From Anaerocolumna sp. MB42-C2 (GTDB taxonomy: Bacteria > Bacillota > Clostridia > Lachnospirales > Lachnospiraceae), in the NCBI RefSeq assembly GCF_030913705.1, contig NZ_CP133190.1:1426001-1490000 (forward strand): a stretch of 64,000 nucleotides of DNA. The letters are read 5' to 3'. The notes beneath the pieces were generated by a model that saw only the letters and a program-made list of their open reading frames with translations, was not told the origin of the DNA and made no database searches. How positions within the stretch are numbered: the stretch's first letter is position 1; every line of letters begins with the position of its first letter. Positions 34,747-44,792 of this stretch are shown here, piece by piece. The position numbers and the translations under genes are program-made.

Positions 34747-35802
34747 TCACAATATGATCAGTAATCCAATCAAGACAGCGATGGTAAGTAGAGGAAACAT
34801 AACCCCTCCCCACTTCATTGGGATACTTTTACTTCCCTCAGGGATCTCCGGACCCTTATCTTCATAATAAGGTAAAAGACTGTCAATAGACGGCGTTGGC
34901 ACCCCGCTTTTACGGATCAGGGGCATAATTTCATAGGTTAAATGCTTGATTTCATCATATCCGCCAGTCATGTGGCCTTCAATACTCGATTTATACTTTT
35001 CGCTGATCAGCATTTTACTTAATACCATAACCATTACAGGTTCCGGCACCCAATATACACTTTTTAATATACGTGGAGTTACAGGGATCCCGCATTTTTC
35101 CAGTGCTCTGAAGGCTTCCTTGATACCCCTTAAACCGAGAACCACCAAATCTCTCGTCCGCCCCATACGCTTCATTTTGACTTTCGCGGCTAATAATGCA
35201 GGAGCAAAAGCAGGCATTAAAACAGCCACATGATATTTATGCCAGTTATCCATGTCCTGGCGGATTTGTACTTTATAGCCACGCATGCTGCTTAACAGTT
35301 CTGCCACCTGACGGGTCCTGTCCTTTACAATACCATTCACTTCGCCAATCGGAAGAGACCAAATAGTATTCTCATCAACAGGAACATGTCTTATTATATG
35401 ACCGACCCGCTCCCCTCCGGGAGCAGGAAAACCCGTCATAACCCTTTCCTGACCCAATAACGAAATGAAATCGCCTGGTCCAACCGCATTATTCATCATG
35501 AATAAAAAAACAGGTACTTTTTTATTAGCAGCCAGCATGGGCAGTATTTGCCCAACTTGATTTTTTCGCATCACCACCATGACAAGATCGTATTCGTCCT
35601 CCGCACCAAAGGAATCCGTCAATTTAATGGGCGTCACCGTTTGTACGCCGCTTACTTCATCTTCCAGCACAATACCGTATTTTTTATAATCCTCCAACCG
35701 TTTACCACGAGCCAGAAGTGTGACATCCTTGCCCGCTTCTACCAGTCTGGCCGCCATAAGGCTTCCTAACGGTCCGGCCCCGAAAACCAATATTTTTTCC
35801 AT
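34747..35802 (-). CDS. Ketopantoate reductase-like (ApbA/PanE) protein with C-terminal membrane anchor
   Basis: The 351-residue protein has an NAD(P)-binding start VFGAGPLGSLMAARL and a C-terminal KPR domain with NWHKYHVAVLMPAFA near residue 191. The catalytic Lys is present, but the Asn that follows it in ketopantoate reductases is missing. Residues about 333-351 form a single hydrophobic helix at the very end, unusual for this family, which would anchor it to the membrane. It lies 28 bp after the second alpha/beta hydrolase. A reductase for another 2-oxo or carbonyl substrate is more likely than a pantothenate enzyme. Confidence 0.8.
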   Translation of the reverse strand: MEKILVFGAGPLGSLMAARLVEAGKDVTLLARGKRLEDYKKYGIVLEDEVSGVQTVTPIKLTDSFGAEDEYDLVMVVMRKNQVGQILPMLAANKKVPVFLFMMNNAVGPGDFISLLGQERVMTGFPAPGGERVGHIIRHVPVDENTIWSLPIGEVNGIVKDRTRQVAELLSSMRGYKVQIRQDMDNWHKYHVAVLMPAFAPALLAAKVKMKRMGRTRDLVVLGLRGIKEAFRALEKCGIPVTPRILKSVYWVPEPVMVMVLSKMLISEKYKSSIEGHMTGGYDEIKHLTYEIMPLIRKSGVPTPSIDSLLPYYEDKGPEIPEGSKSIPMKWGGVMFPLLTIAVLIGLLIIL

Positions 35803-35830
35803 TTAATACACTCCTTGCTGTTATTAACTC

Positions 35831-37060
35831 CTACAAAACAGAAACTTCTTGAAAAATTTCGTCAAGCCAGTCAAATACGAGTGCACTCAAAAGCCCGGTG
35901 TTTTCTCCCAAACAATGGGCTCCGGCTCCGTCTTCAAATGCTGTTACTATCATCTTCTTTTCTATATTTCTGACCAGCATAAAAAACTCATCCTGCATTT
36001 TCTGTGTGGCTGGATTTGCATATTCCCCCTCGCTTGTTACATTTAAAAACGGGCAGTGAATCTTCTCCGGATCGACTGAGAAATCTTTTGTCAGATCAAT
36101 CATACCGACCATATCATCATAGGAAAGCCCATTTCTCCATGCCATCAGCTGAAACATACGGATATTGAACGGTGACATTTTTACTTCATCAGATTGAATT
36201 GCCATTTCTTTCATTATCCTCTGAATGTCAATGATGGCGTAATTGGTCACACAAGCTTTTATCCGCTTATCAAAGGCCGCAGCTCTTGGTACATAATACC
36301 CTCCTCCACTTGCGCCATATACAGCGAGCCTTTCTCCATCTACATCCGGCCTGCTCAAGGCGTAATCCACTACTGCATTCAAAGGAATCTCCGAATCAGC
36401 TCTGAAAAAATGCCCTTCCATAGGCAAAATTCCCTGTCCCGGCAGATCCACCGTCATGAAATGATAACCCCGTTTGTTTGCCGACGGCCCTAAATGTAAA
36501 TAAAGGTCTGTAAAGAAAGTTTCTCCTCCGCCGATTGCGATGATCGTTTTCTTTTTTTCTGCGTTTGTTTCAGCTTTAGAAAAGCATCCGGGCAAGAAAG
36601 TATTCTCAAACGGGATCTTTATTAATTCTATTTGGGGTTCTAACAAGGTTGCCGCCTTTATGAAACATGTCATGGATTTATAATAAACCGCCAAGAAACC
36701 AGGATTGTCAGGCGTAAGTGCAAACAAAGCAGTCCGATAATAAGTGGAAGCCCGTATATAAAATTCTCTTGCACTGACAACATGACCATCTGCTTCAGCC
36801 TGTTTTGCTTTTCTTTCTACACGTTCAGCCATCCTGGGCCATTCTTCCGCCCAGCTATCCGGATTATAGTCCTCAATTTGTGCCGCAGTATAAAACATTT
36901 CCCCAATTTCGCCACCGCCATTGCGAACGGTTCCCAATGCCAATTGAAAAGCAAAATCCATACTGTTATCTTCAAAATAGACTTTATAGAACTGTCTGTG
37001 TGCATCTGCCACTTTTTCTGTTTGCTTTAGTAGTTCCTGAATTCTATTTTTACTTTTCAT
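35831..37060 (-). CDS. Alpha/beta hydrolase, FrsA/pseudooxynicotine-hydrolase type, copy 2
   Basis: The 409-residue protein has a helical N-terminal cap region (about 1-150) and a hydrolase domain. The nucleophile is S251 in YGASGGGY, the oxyanion region is IGGGETFF near residue 176, and the likely catalytic His is in GAGAHCLGENTG near residue 387. Related enzymes cleave C-C or ester bonds of small compounds. It is a close paralogue of the next gene upstream; the first 39 residues are nearly the same. GGAG precedes the ATG. Together with the KPR-like gene it forms the TetR-controlled operon. Confidence 0.85.
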   Translation of the reverse strand: MKSKNRIQELLKQTEKVADAHRQFYKVYFEDNSMDFAFQLALGTVRNGGGEIGEMFYTAAQIEDYNPDSWAEEWPRMAERVERKAKQAEADGHVVSAREFYIRASTYYRTALFALTPDNPGFLAVYYKSMTCFIKAATLLEPQIELIKIPFENTFLPGCFSKAETNAEKKKTIIAIGGGETFFTDLYLHLGPSANKRGYHFMTVDLPGQGILPMEGHFFRADSEIPLNAVVDYALSRPDVDGERLAVYGASGGGYYVPRAAAFDKRIKACVTNYAIIDIQRIMKEMAIQSDEVKMSPFNIRMFQLMAWRNGLSYDDMVGMIDLTKDFSVDPEKIHCPFLNVTSEGEYANPATQKMQDEFFMLVRNIEKKMIVTAFEDGAGAHCLGENTGLLSALVFDWLDEIFQEVSVL

Positions 37061-37107
37061 TGTTAAGTCTCCATATCGATCTATTTTTCTCTGCTCTATT
37101 TCCTTTG

Positions 37108-38322
37108 TCAGGCAAATACTTCATCCAACCAGTCAAACACCAATGCACTCATCAATCCCGTATTTTCGCCAAGGCAATGTGTTCCGGCACCTTCCTCAAA
37201 AGGAGCCACTAACATTTTTTTCATGGGACTTCCTATAGCTTCAAAGCACTCATCCTGCATAGCTTTTACCGCAGGATTCGCATACTCTCCCGCACTGGTA
37301 ATATTTAAAAACGGGCATGTGATTAATTTGGGATCATAGTAGAACCCTTTACTTATTTCCATTATTTCCGAAATGGATTCAATGCCATGACGCCAAGCCA
37401 CTAATTCCATCATTCTGTAATTCATAGGTGATATTTTTTCCGTTTGCTCTTTGGACTTTAATGCAGTATATGACAGAAACCGATGAAAATCATTAAATAC
37501 ATGGTTCGCGATGCAGGCTTTTATACGTTTATCATAGGCAGCTGCTCTCGGAATAAAATAACCTCCCTCACTGATTCCGTACGCTGCTATACGATCTGAG
37601 TCAACATCCGGCCTATTTAAGACATAATCTATAATGGTTTTTAGTGGAACTTCTGTATCCGGCCTATAGATATGCCCTTCAAAGGGAAGTGTTCCCTGTC
37701 CGGGAATATCTACGGTTAGAAAATTATATCCTCTTTTTACTGCAGAGGGCCCGATATACAGGTAAAGATCCAGAAAGAATGTCTCTCCCCCGCCTACCAT
37801 AATGAGTGTTTTTTGCTTTTCATTATTTTTTGCCGCTTTGATAAAACAGCCTGGTAGTACAGTATTTTTAAAAGGGATTTCTATGTATTCAATCGGCATA
37901 TTGAACAAAGGTGCTGCTTTCAAAAAACTTGATTTATAACGATCTGCAATCAATTTAAAATTGGTATCACTGGGTAATAAAGCCGCCAGGGCTGTACGAT
38001 AGTAACATGCGGCCCGTAAATAGAATTCTCTTGCACTGACATCATGATTTTTTGCAGCTGCCTCCTGTGCTCTTTTTTCAACTCTTTGCGCCATTATAGG
38101 CCATTCTGCAGCCCAGCTATCCGGGTTATAATCCTCGATTTGTGCCGCAGTATAAAACATTTCTCCTATTTCGCCTCCACCATTGCGTATACAGCCTAAA
38201 GCCCATTGAAATGCGAAATCCATGCTGTTGTCTTCAAAATAAACTTTATAAAACTGTCTGTGTGCATCTGCCACTTTTTCTGTTTGTTTTAATAGTTCTT
38301 GAATTCTTTTTTCACTTCTCAT
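37108..38322 (-). CDS. Alpha/beta hydrolase, FrsA/pseudooxynicotine-hydrolase type, copy 1
   Basis: The 404-residue protein shares the whole architecture of its neighbour: N-terminal helical domain, VGGGETFF, nucleophile elbow YGISEGGY (Ser near 250) and GAGTHCLGENTG near the end. The elbow differs from its paralogue (ISEG against ASGG), so the two may prefer different substrates. It is the first gene of the operon, with GGAGG 7 bases before the ATG. The tandem pair points to local duplication followed by divergence. Confidence 0.85.
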   Translation of the reverse strand: MRSEKRIQELLKQTEKVADAHRQFYKVYFEDNSMDFAFQWALGCIRNGGGEIGEMFYTAAQIEDYNPDSWAAEWPIMAQRVEKRAQEAAAKNHDVSAREFYLRAACYYRTALAALLPSDTNFKLIADRYKSSFLKAAPLFNMPIEYIEIPFKNTVLPGCFIKAAKNNEKQKTLIMVGGGETFFLDLYLYIGPSAVKRGYNFLTVDIPGQGTLPFEGHIYRPDTEVPLKTIIDYVLNRPDVDSDRIAAYGISEGGYFIPRAAAYDKRIKACIANHVFNDFHRFLSYTALKSKEQTEKISPMNYRMMELVAWRHGIESISEIMEISKGFYYDPKLITCPFLNITSAGEYANPAVKAMQDECFEAIGSPMKKMLVAPFEEGAGTHCLGENTGLMSALVFDWLDEVFA

Positions 38323-38973
38323 CTCTTATCCTCCATCTTAATAATTCCATCATTCTAATGTAAACTATCATAAAAATTGATATCCTTCTTTTTATTTGCG
38401 ACCTTTCATAACTACCATCCTTTCATTTTTATTTATTATATATAGACCGGTATTTATTAATCTTTATACCAATCTAGCATACAATCAAGTTACATTTTAC
38501 TAAATCAAATCTTTTTATTTAACGTGTTTTTTATGCCAATAATTATACTAACCACATAGTTAATTAATTGCAGTACTAACTAACTACATAGTTAATTATA
38601 TGCGCCAATTTCTTACTTGTCAAGAGATATTTATTTTAACTTCAGACACAGTCTAACCTAATGTTTTATAAATAATAGTCAACATTGTCCATCTCTTTTA
38701 TAAATTTCATATAACTAATTACAAAACACCAATATTGTTGCTATGTGATATATCTTATTCCCTTCCAGCGCGGAAAAAGTATTGTAGTGGAGAATTTTAT
38801 AAGATATACCACATATCCATAAAATTTATTAGTCTTGTAATTGCTAAAATTTATATCGTTAGTATTTTGTTTTTCAATTATATAATCAAAAAGCGCGGCA
38901 TTTCCTTTTGGGAATCACTATTCTCTCATTTCATATAGTTGTTAAATAAATCCTGCCATCAGTGTTCTGTACG
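38323..38973. other. Intergenic region: hydrolase-operon promoter, otherwise empty
   Basis: The promoter and two operators lie at 38547-38623, giving a leader of about 260 bases. From 38640 to 38973 the DNA is AT-rich; a short open frame at 38735-38938 has no ribosome site and looks spurious. Confidence 0.5.
38547..38623 (-). promoter_or_regulatory. Promoter of the hydrolase operon with two TetR operators
   Basis: On the minus strand TTGACA (38618-38623) and TATAAT (38595-38600) are 17 bases apart. ACTAACTACATAGTTAATTA (from 38579) contains the perfect inverted repeat TAACTA-CA-TAGTTA and overlaps the -10. A second copy with one base changed lies at 38547-38566, in the early transcript. The third copy is at the tetR promoter. 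Confidence 0.85.
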
Positions 38974-41900
38974 TTACTTATCTTCCCCATAAAATTGAAA
39001 CCACTTAAAATCAAAACTGCTGCCCGGTAAAAACAAAAAACTCACCTTTTGATTTCCGGTAACTTTATTTACCCTGAACTCATATTCCTTATAATCAGCC
39101 GAATATGGAATTTCAAAACTTTGTCTTTCTTCCGATTCATCACCTTCGAAATTAATGTGGATAGTGTTACGATCCGTTCTGGATTTCCCGCAGATAACCA
39201 CTTTGTTAATACCCCTGTCTCCAAAATCCATATTCTTAAAATCAATGGCAACGTTATTCCCTATCTTTTCTATTGCCTCCTTTGTAACCGTAAAACAATC
39301 GCCATATATGTTATTGTATTCAACAGCGGATAATCTGGCAAAGGCTTTTTCATAATAAGTAAAGTTAAAGCCCTTAATATCTAATTTGTCCTTTATCCCG
39401 ATACATATGGCAGTAATTCCTTTTAACCGTTTTGGAAGTCTGTACGTCTCGGCTTGATACGTATTCCAAATAAAATCTTTATCATATTCCGTATCCAAAA
39501 GCAATTGCGAATCTTCCTCTCCAGGAATTCCCTCCCAGATTTCAATCTGAGTCGAATTATGACTTAAATGATAAATTGGTATGGTTATTTCATCCGATCC
39601 ATATTCACCAAAATCCACATTCTTAAATCCGATGTAGTTCAAAGCATTATCGGTTGCAACGCCCCCTAACAACCCGCTGTGGAATTCTCTGTTGCCATAG
39701 TTGTAAAGACCGGCGGAAACGAACTGATACGGATTGATTAAAATTTCACCCAAACCGGTTATTTGAAATTCCAGTTCCGAAATAACCTGGGGATTTTTAC
39801 CTCCGTTTTTAGCCGTACAGCATAGGCGAAACTCACCATCTCCCATTGCAGTAACAATGGCTTCCCTGCCCTTTACCTCTATCTTAGCTACGTTGGAAAT
39901 AATGCCGTTTACCGTCATGGCTTTCCATTCAATCTCTTCATAAGTCGCATTTTCCGGAAATATTCTGGCGGATACGATTGTTTCTTTCCTTTCTTTGGTT
40001 AAATGGTTATTCCCTTGGTTTATCAGTTCAATTTTTCGGATTGGTATTTCTATCACATCTTCTGACTGCTTATTCTCAGTTATGGAGGAAACCCCGGGTA
40101 TCTTTTCACAATGCAGGGCATCTAAGCGCAGTACTTCAGTTTTCATTCCCGGTGATGAGACCTGGCAGGTAATACTGCCTGCTTCCTGCTTTGACGCTAT
40201 CATTGCGAGAAGTTTTCCAGAGAATAATCTCCTGCTGGTTCCTTTATAAGAATCATAGTCTGTACTATCGCCATTATCAAGACCTACAAGTCTTCCTGCA
40301 CCGCTTACCCTTACTTCCACCCGGTTATTCGCATTCCTAACCGGTACACCGTTCTTATCCGTCATTGATATTTCTACAAAGACCATATCCAACCCATCCG
40401 CCTTTAGTGCAGCTTTATCCGGTTTTAAAACAATATTTGCCGCATCTTCAAAGGAACTTTGCATATCCGTCGCAATAACCCGGTCATTTTCATCATAAGC
40501 TACCGCCTTGATTATACCCGGTTCATAGGGAATCTGCCATTCCCCGCTAAGTTGTTTTCCCTTTTCATGATCAATACAAAACAGACCTAAAGAAGTATCA
40601 TTAAAGAAGAGTTCTGTCTTCGGTGCGTTTGAATAGACTCTAATATCAATCAATTGCCCTTTATTAAAATCCCAAAAGGGAAGAAGATGCACCATAGGAT
40701 TTTCTTTGTAATCGGTCCATTCTGCCTGATAAATAAAAAAGGCATCTTTTTTAAATCCAGCGGTATCTATCTGCCCGAAATAAGAATTCTTCGTAAAGTA
40801 AGGGGTTGGTTCCCCTATGTAATCAAAACCGGTCCAAATGAATTGACCAAGACAAAATTTTGCATCCCGGTCATCTGTAATATTTTTTTGTGAATTTTTT
40901 GCCCCCCAATTGGTAGAACAATTTCCCAAAGAAGAACATTGCTCGTCTTCATGGGTGACCAGTACATTACCGGCCGGAAAATGGTAGATTCCCCTGCTTT
41001 GTATGGTAGCAGCGGTTTCACTTCCATAGATAATCCAATGGGGATATTTTTTATGATGTTCTTCGTATAAAGCTTCTCCATAATTATAGCCTGCTATGGG
41101 AAGTTCTTCGGTACATTTTTGAGCATTTTCCCATTTCATATAATTAGATGCAATGGTCACCTGGCCATTTTTCTTAGGATCGTGTTTAAGGACCAGATCC
41201 CGAAGCATCCTGGTTATTTCAAGCCCTCTTTCACTGGCATGGGTATCATAAATCTCATTCCCAATACTCCACATAATAATACTTGGATGGTTTCTGTCCC
41301 GACGAATCCAACTTGCTACATCCTTATGGCACCACGTAAGGAAAAACCTGGCATAATCATATTCGGTCTTCGGCCGTTCCCACATATCAAAAGCTTCAGA
41401 AACTACTAAAAACCCTAGTTCATCCGCTAAATCCATTAGTTCCACCGCAGGCATATTATGGGAAGTCCGGATTGCATTCACTCCCATCTCCCTTAATATC
41501 ATAAATTTTCTACGAAGGGCAGCTTTGTTCACTGCCGCCCCCAAAGCACCCAAATCATGGTGTTCGCATACACCATGGAGCTTAATCTGTTTCTCATTCA
41601 GGTAAAAGCCTTCATTACTGGTAAAGCGCAGAGTGCGAAAGCCAAAGTTCTGGCTTACCGAATCAATAGCTCTTCCCTTTATGATCAGCTCTGTTTTTAA
41701 CACATACATATTGGGGTCATGGAGATTCCAAAGAAGGGGATTGTCTATCCTTAAAACCTGTGGATAACGTGCAACTTCCTTACTTAGTAAAATTTCCTCC
41801 TGGCAGACTGCCACTGTATTCCCTGCTTTATTAAGAACCGTATTCTTAAGGACGCCCTTCTTGTAACTCCCGGACTCATCGATTAATTCAGCTTCAATTT

Positions 41901-42396
41901 CAAGCCTCCAGCCCTCTGTCTCCTTACTGGTAGTTATATAGATACCATCTGAAATAAAATGGGCCGGTTCTGTGACTTTGAGCCAGACATTTCTATAAAT
42001 ACCGGCACCGGAATACCAGCGGGTATTTAAATTCTGGTAAACCACACGAACTTTAATTTCATTTTCTCCTGGTACTAAATAATCCGTTATGTCAAATTCA
42101 AAAGAGGAATAACCATACTTCCATTCCCCCACCATACGAGTTCCCACATATACGGTAGAATCCATATAGATTCCCTCGAAATAAAGGAAATAATGCTTAT
42201 GATCCAGGTCATCTATGAATAATTTCTTTTGATACCAGCCCTCACCTGTCTCATACAAATCCTTTGTATTATAAATCAACCAGTCATGAGGTAAATCAAC
42301 CTCCTGCCAACGGATATCCTCCTGATTTATCCTTTCTGGAGAGGTTGAAATATCCTGTTTTGTAAATTTCCACCCATCATTTAATAAATATCTCAT
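38974..42396 (-). CDS. GH2 beta-galactosidase-family enzyme with C-terminal accessory domains
   Basis: The protein of about 1140 residues has the GH2 sugar-binding, Ig-like and barrel domains. WSIGNE carries the acid/base Glu (near residue 381) and YGSE the nucleophile (near residue 461). After residue 650 come an Ig-like domain, a Big_2-like segment with ATVTAMGDGEF character, and two CBM6-like modules, each with a DFGEYG or DFGDRG motif. There is no signal peptide, so it acts in the cytosol on imported sugar. The ATG at 42396 has AGGAAGG 12 bases upstream; an ATG at 42420 lacks a site. It directly follows the GH36 gene. Confidence 0.88.
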   Translation of the reverse strand: MRYLLNDGWKFTKQDISTSPERINQEDIRWQEVDLPHDWLIYNTKDLYETGEGWYQKKLFIDDLDHKHYFLYFEGIYMDSTVYVGTRMVGEWKYGYSSFEFDITDYLVPGENEIKVRVVYQNLNTRWYSGAGIYRNVWLKVTEPAHFISDGIYITTSKETEGWRLEIEAELIDESGSYKKGVLKNTVLNKAGNTVAVCQEEILLSKEVARYPQVLRIDNPLLWNLHDPNMYVLKTELIIKGRAIDSVSQNFGFRTLRFTSNEGFYLNEKQIKLHGVCEHHDLGALGAAVNKAALRRKFMILREMGVNAIRTSHNMPAVELMDLADELGFLVVSEAFDMWERPKTEYDYARFFLTWCHKDVASWIRRDRNHPSIIMWSIGNEIYDTHASERGLEITRMLRDLVLKHDPKKNGQVTIASNYMKWENAQKCTEELPIAGYNYGEALYEEHHKKYPHWIIYGSETAATIQSRGIYHFPAGNVLVTHEDEQCSSLGNCSTNWGAKNSQKNITDDRDAKFCLGQFIWTGFDYIGEPTPYFTKNSYFGQIDTAGFKKDAFFIYQAEWTDYKENPMVHLLPFWDFNKGQLIDIRVYSNAPKTELFFNDTSLGLFCIDHEKGKQLSGEWQIPYEPGIIKAVAYDENDRVIATDMQSSFEDAANIVLKPDKAALKADGLDMVFVEISMTDKNGVPVRNANNRVEVRVSGAGRLVGLDNGDSTDYDSYKGTSRRLFSGKLLAMIASKQEAGSITCQVSSPGMKTEVLRLDALHCEKIPGVSSITENKQSEDVIEIPIRKIELINQGNNHLTKERKETIVSARIFPENATYEEIEWKAMTVNGIISNVAKIEVKGREAIVTAMGDGEFRLCCTAKNGGKNPQVISELEFQITGLGEILINPYQFVSAGLYNYGNREFHSGLLGGVATDNALNYIGFKNVDFGEYGSDEITIPIYHLSHNSTQIEIWEGIPGEEDSQLLLDTEYDKDFIWNTYQAETYRLPKRLKGITAICIGIKDKLDIKGFNFTYYEKAFARLSAVEYNNIYGDCFTVTKEAIEKIGNNVAIDFKNMDFGDRGINKVVICGKSRTDRNTIHINFEGDESEERQSFEIPYSADYKEYEFRVNKVTGNQKVSFLFLPGSSFDFKWFQFYGEDK

Positions 42397-42421
42397 TTTT
42401 TCTTGATTCCTTCCTCTCATT

Positions 42422-44608
42422 TCATATAGCAGTTAAATGAATCAGATATCCCTTAAAATCTCCCGATATTTTATTAAGATTCAAACCGGCGTACATTAAT
42501 GTATCTCCGCCATAAATTTTGTCTTCCCCTTCAATTCTATAATTCCTGTTAGGATTAAGACCCTTTAAATAAATTCTCCTGCTATGACAATTGGGTCTGT
42601 TTAACACCTGAATATAAGTCACCAGTGCTTCTTCTTTGTCTTTTGATACTACCTGAAAACAGTCATAAAAATGATTTGTCCGATATGAGGCAATGCGGTA
42701 ATAATCACCGGTGCGGATTAACTCATTGAACTTTTTATACAAAGCGATCTGTTCCGGTATCATTTTACGGTCTTCTTCCGGTATTTTCGTTACATCCAAT
42801 TCATACCCAAAGGTTCCGGCAAGTGCAACGTATCCCCTTGTTTCAAAAGGTGTTACTCTTCCCACATTATGATTGGGAGAATCGGATACATGGGCACCAA
42901 TGGAAGATAAAGGATATATGAGTGCCGTTCCTTCTTGTATTAAAAGCCGTTCAATCGCGTCCGTATCATCCGAACACCAGATCTGCGGACTGTAATAAAG
43001 CATTCCCGGGTCAAATCTGGCACCACCGCCGGAGCAATTTTCAAGTAATAAATCAGGAAATTCATTTAAAAGACGTTCCTGTAATTCATAAACCGCAAGG
43101 ACGTAGCGGTGGCTTAATTCTCCCTGACGGTCTTTTGGAAGTCCAAGACTGCCTAAATCCGCCAGCTGTCTGTTCATATCCCATTTTACATACTCAATAT
43201 TAGCACTTCTAAGGATTCCCGCTACGCTCTCATAGGTGTGTTCCAATACTTCTTTTCTTGTTAAGTCCAAAACATATTGGTTTCTGCATAATCCCCTGGT
43301 ACGTCCCGGTATACCAATCGCCCAGTCAGGATGATCCCGAAATAGATCGGAGTCCGGCGATATCATTTCCGGCTCAAACCAGATACCGAATTTCATTCCT
43401 AATTTATTTACTTCCTCCACCAGGTTTTTTAAACCCTTATTAATTTTTTCCTCATTCACTCTCCAATCGCCCAAAGCCCTGTTATCATCATATCTGTTTC
43501 CAAACCAGCCATCGTCCATTACAAGCATTTCAATTCCAAGTTTTGAGGCTTCTTTAGCAATAGAGATCAGTTTATCGGAATTAAAGTCAAAGTAAGTCGC
43601 TTCCCAATTATTTATTAAAATAGGCCTCTGCTTCTCTTTATATTGTCCTCTAATCAGATGGTTTCGGTATAAATCATGATAGGTGCGGGTCATTCCGCCA
43701 AGCCCTTCTATGGAATGGACCAATACTACCTCCGGAGCTTGAAAGGTTTCTCCCGGTCCTAATTTCCAGCAAAAATGCTCGGGATGAATTCCCATGACAG
43801 CCCGGACGCTTTCAAATTGGTCTAAAGATACATTTGCAATAAAGTTCCCGGAATAGACAAAATGCATACCATAAACCTCCCCTGTCTCCTGGGTTGCTCC
43901 TCCCTCCTTTAAAGCAATAAACGGATGGTATTGATGGCTTGATTCACCTCTGGTTGATCCGATACCCTGAAACCCATGGCACACTTTACTCTCCTGAATA
44001 TGCCTCTCCCTTGCCCAGGAACCATGAAGGGTAATGAGCTCAAATTCCTTATTATCCATATCAATACAGGCGGATAATACCTTGGTTAAATAGATATCCT
44101 TTTGTGCTGTATTTTGAATCAATACACTTCTTATGATAACATCTGTTTCTTCAAATACAGCGTAGAAAAAAGTAACTGAAAGCCCCAAATTTGAATCTGC
44201 CAGCTTTAGTTCTAAGGTCATACATTGGTCTTTTTCGGCAAAAACAGCTGGTAATCCCCTAAGCTTCGGTTTACCCTCGTATATTTTATAGGACTCATAA
44301 AATAATTCTAAGGCCTCATATCCCTCCTGATCCCTGATTTCTATTGCTGTCTCCCTAAAATCACCTACTCCGCCGGTTGGATATTCAAAAGGAAAAGTAT
44401 CCAAAAAAGGAAGCTTATCCCGTTCATTCGTAGAAGGTGTAAACGGCGGTTCTTTTATTCTTAACAAGTCCGCCGCATCCTGTCCCCTTATTTTTTTTCC
44501 ATAATAAACATGTCCAACATATTTTTGATCTGCAATTTTAATTAAATAACTGCTGTCTTTTGAATCCAGTTTAAATACACACGTATCTTCATAATAATTA
44601 ATCGCCAT
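42422..44608 (-). CDS. GH36 alpha-galactosidase
   Basis: The 728-residue protein has the full GH36 length. MLVMDDGWFGNRYDDNRALG near residue 361, GIWFEPEM near residue 408, nucleophile D477 in YVKWDMNR and the acid/base region CSDDTD near residue 547 are diagnostic. It removes alpha-galactosyl groups from melibiose, raffinose-type sugars or glycans in the cytosol; there is no signal peptide. GTGAGG precedes the ATG. With the GH2 gene and the LplABC importer it forms a galactoside-use operon under YesN/YesM. Confidence 0.93.
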   Translation of the reverse strand: MAINYYEDTCVFKLDSKDSSYLIKIADQKYVGHVYYGKKIRGQDAADLLRIKEPPFTPSTNERDKLPFLDTFPFEYPTGGVGDFRETAIEIRDQEGYEALELFYESYKIYEGKPKLRGLPAVFAEKDQCMTLELKLADSNLGLSVTFFYAVFEETDVIIRSVLIQNTAQKDIYLTKVLSACIDMDNKEFELITLHGSWARERHIQESKVCHGFQGIGSTRGESSHQYHPFIALKEGGATQETGEVYGMHFVYSGNFIANVSLDQFESVRAVMGIHPEHFCWKLGPGETFQAPEVVLVHSIEGLGGMTRTYHDLYRNHLIRGQYKEKQRPILINNWEATYFDFNSDKLISIAKEASKLGIEMLVMDDGWFGNRYDDNRALGDWRVNEEKINKGLKNLVEEVNKLGMKFGIWFEPEMISPDSDLFRDHPDWAIGIPGRTRGLCRNQYVLDLTRKEVLEHTYESVAGILRSANIEYVKWDMNRQLADLGSLGLPKDRQGELSHRYVLAVYELQERLLNEFPDLLLENCSGGGARFDPGMLYYSPQIWCSDDTDAIERLLIQEGTALIYPLSSIGAHVSDSPNHNVGRVTPFETRGYVALAGTFGYELDVTKIPEEDRKMIPEQIALYKKFNELIRTGDYYRIASYRTNHFYDCFQVVSKDKEEALVTYIQVLNRPNCHSRRIYLKGLNPNRNYRIEGEDKIYGGDTLMYAGLNLNKISGDFKGYLIHLTAI

Positions 44609-44695
44609 TTTTATACCTCACTTCTTATTTTAATAACATTTTTTCTATATTGTAACAGGAATGTCCTATCTCTGTCTATTCCTCCTTATATTTTT

Positions 44696-44742
44696 AATGG
44701 ACTTTATAAGAAAACACATTAAGTGTTTCTATAAAGTCCATT
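44696..44742 (-). other. Long hairpin between binding-protein and GH36 genes
   Basis: AATGGACTTTATA pairs with TATAAAGTCCATT, and the stem extends into AAACAC/GTGTTT after one bulged base. No T-run follows on the minus strand. It probably protects the binding-protein mRNA or lowers read-through into the glycosidases. Confidence 0.55.
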
Positions 44743-44792
44743 TATCTATTACTTGGAATAACGATTAAAACACCGGCAACTAATTTTATTTT

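Noticed and set aside
34747..35802. Calling the gene panE for pantothenate synthesis
   Set aside because: The Asn after the catalytic Lys is missing, there is a membrane anchor, and the operon and TetR control do not fit a housekeeping pathway.
38735..38938. 67-residue open frame on the plus strand
   Set aside because: It has no ribosome site, AT-driven composition and no recognisable motif, and lies in a promoter-rich gap.
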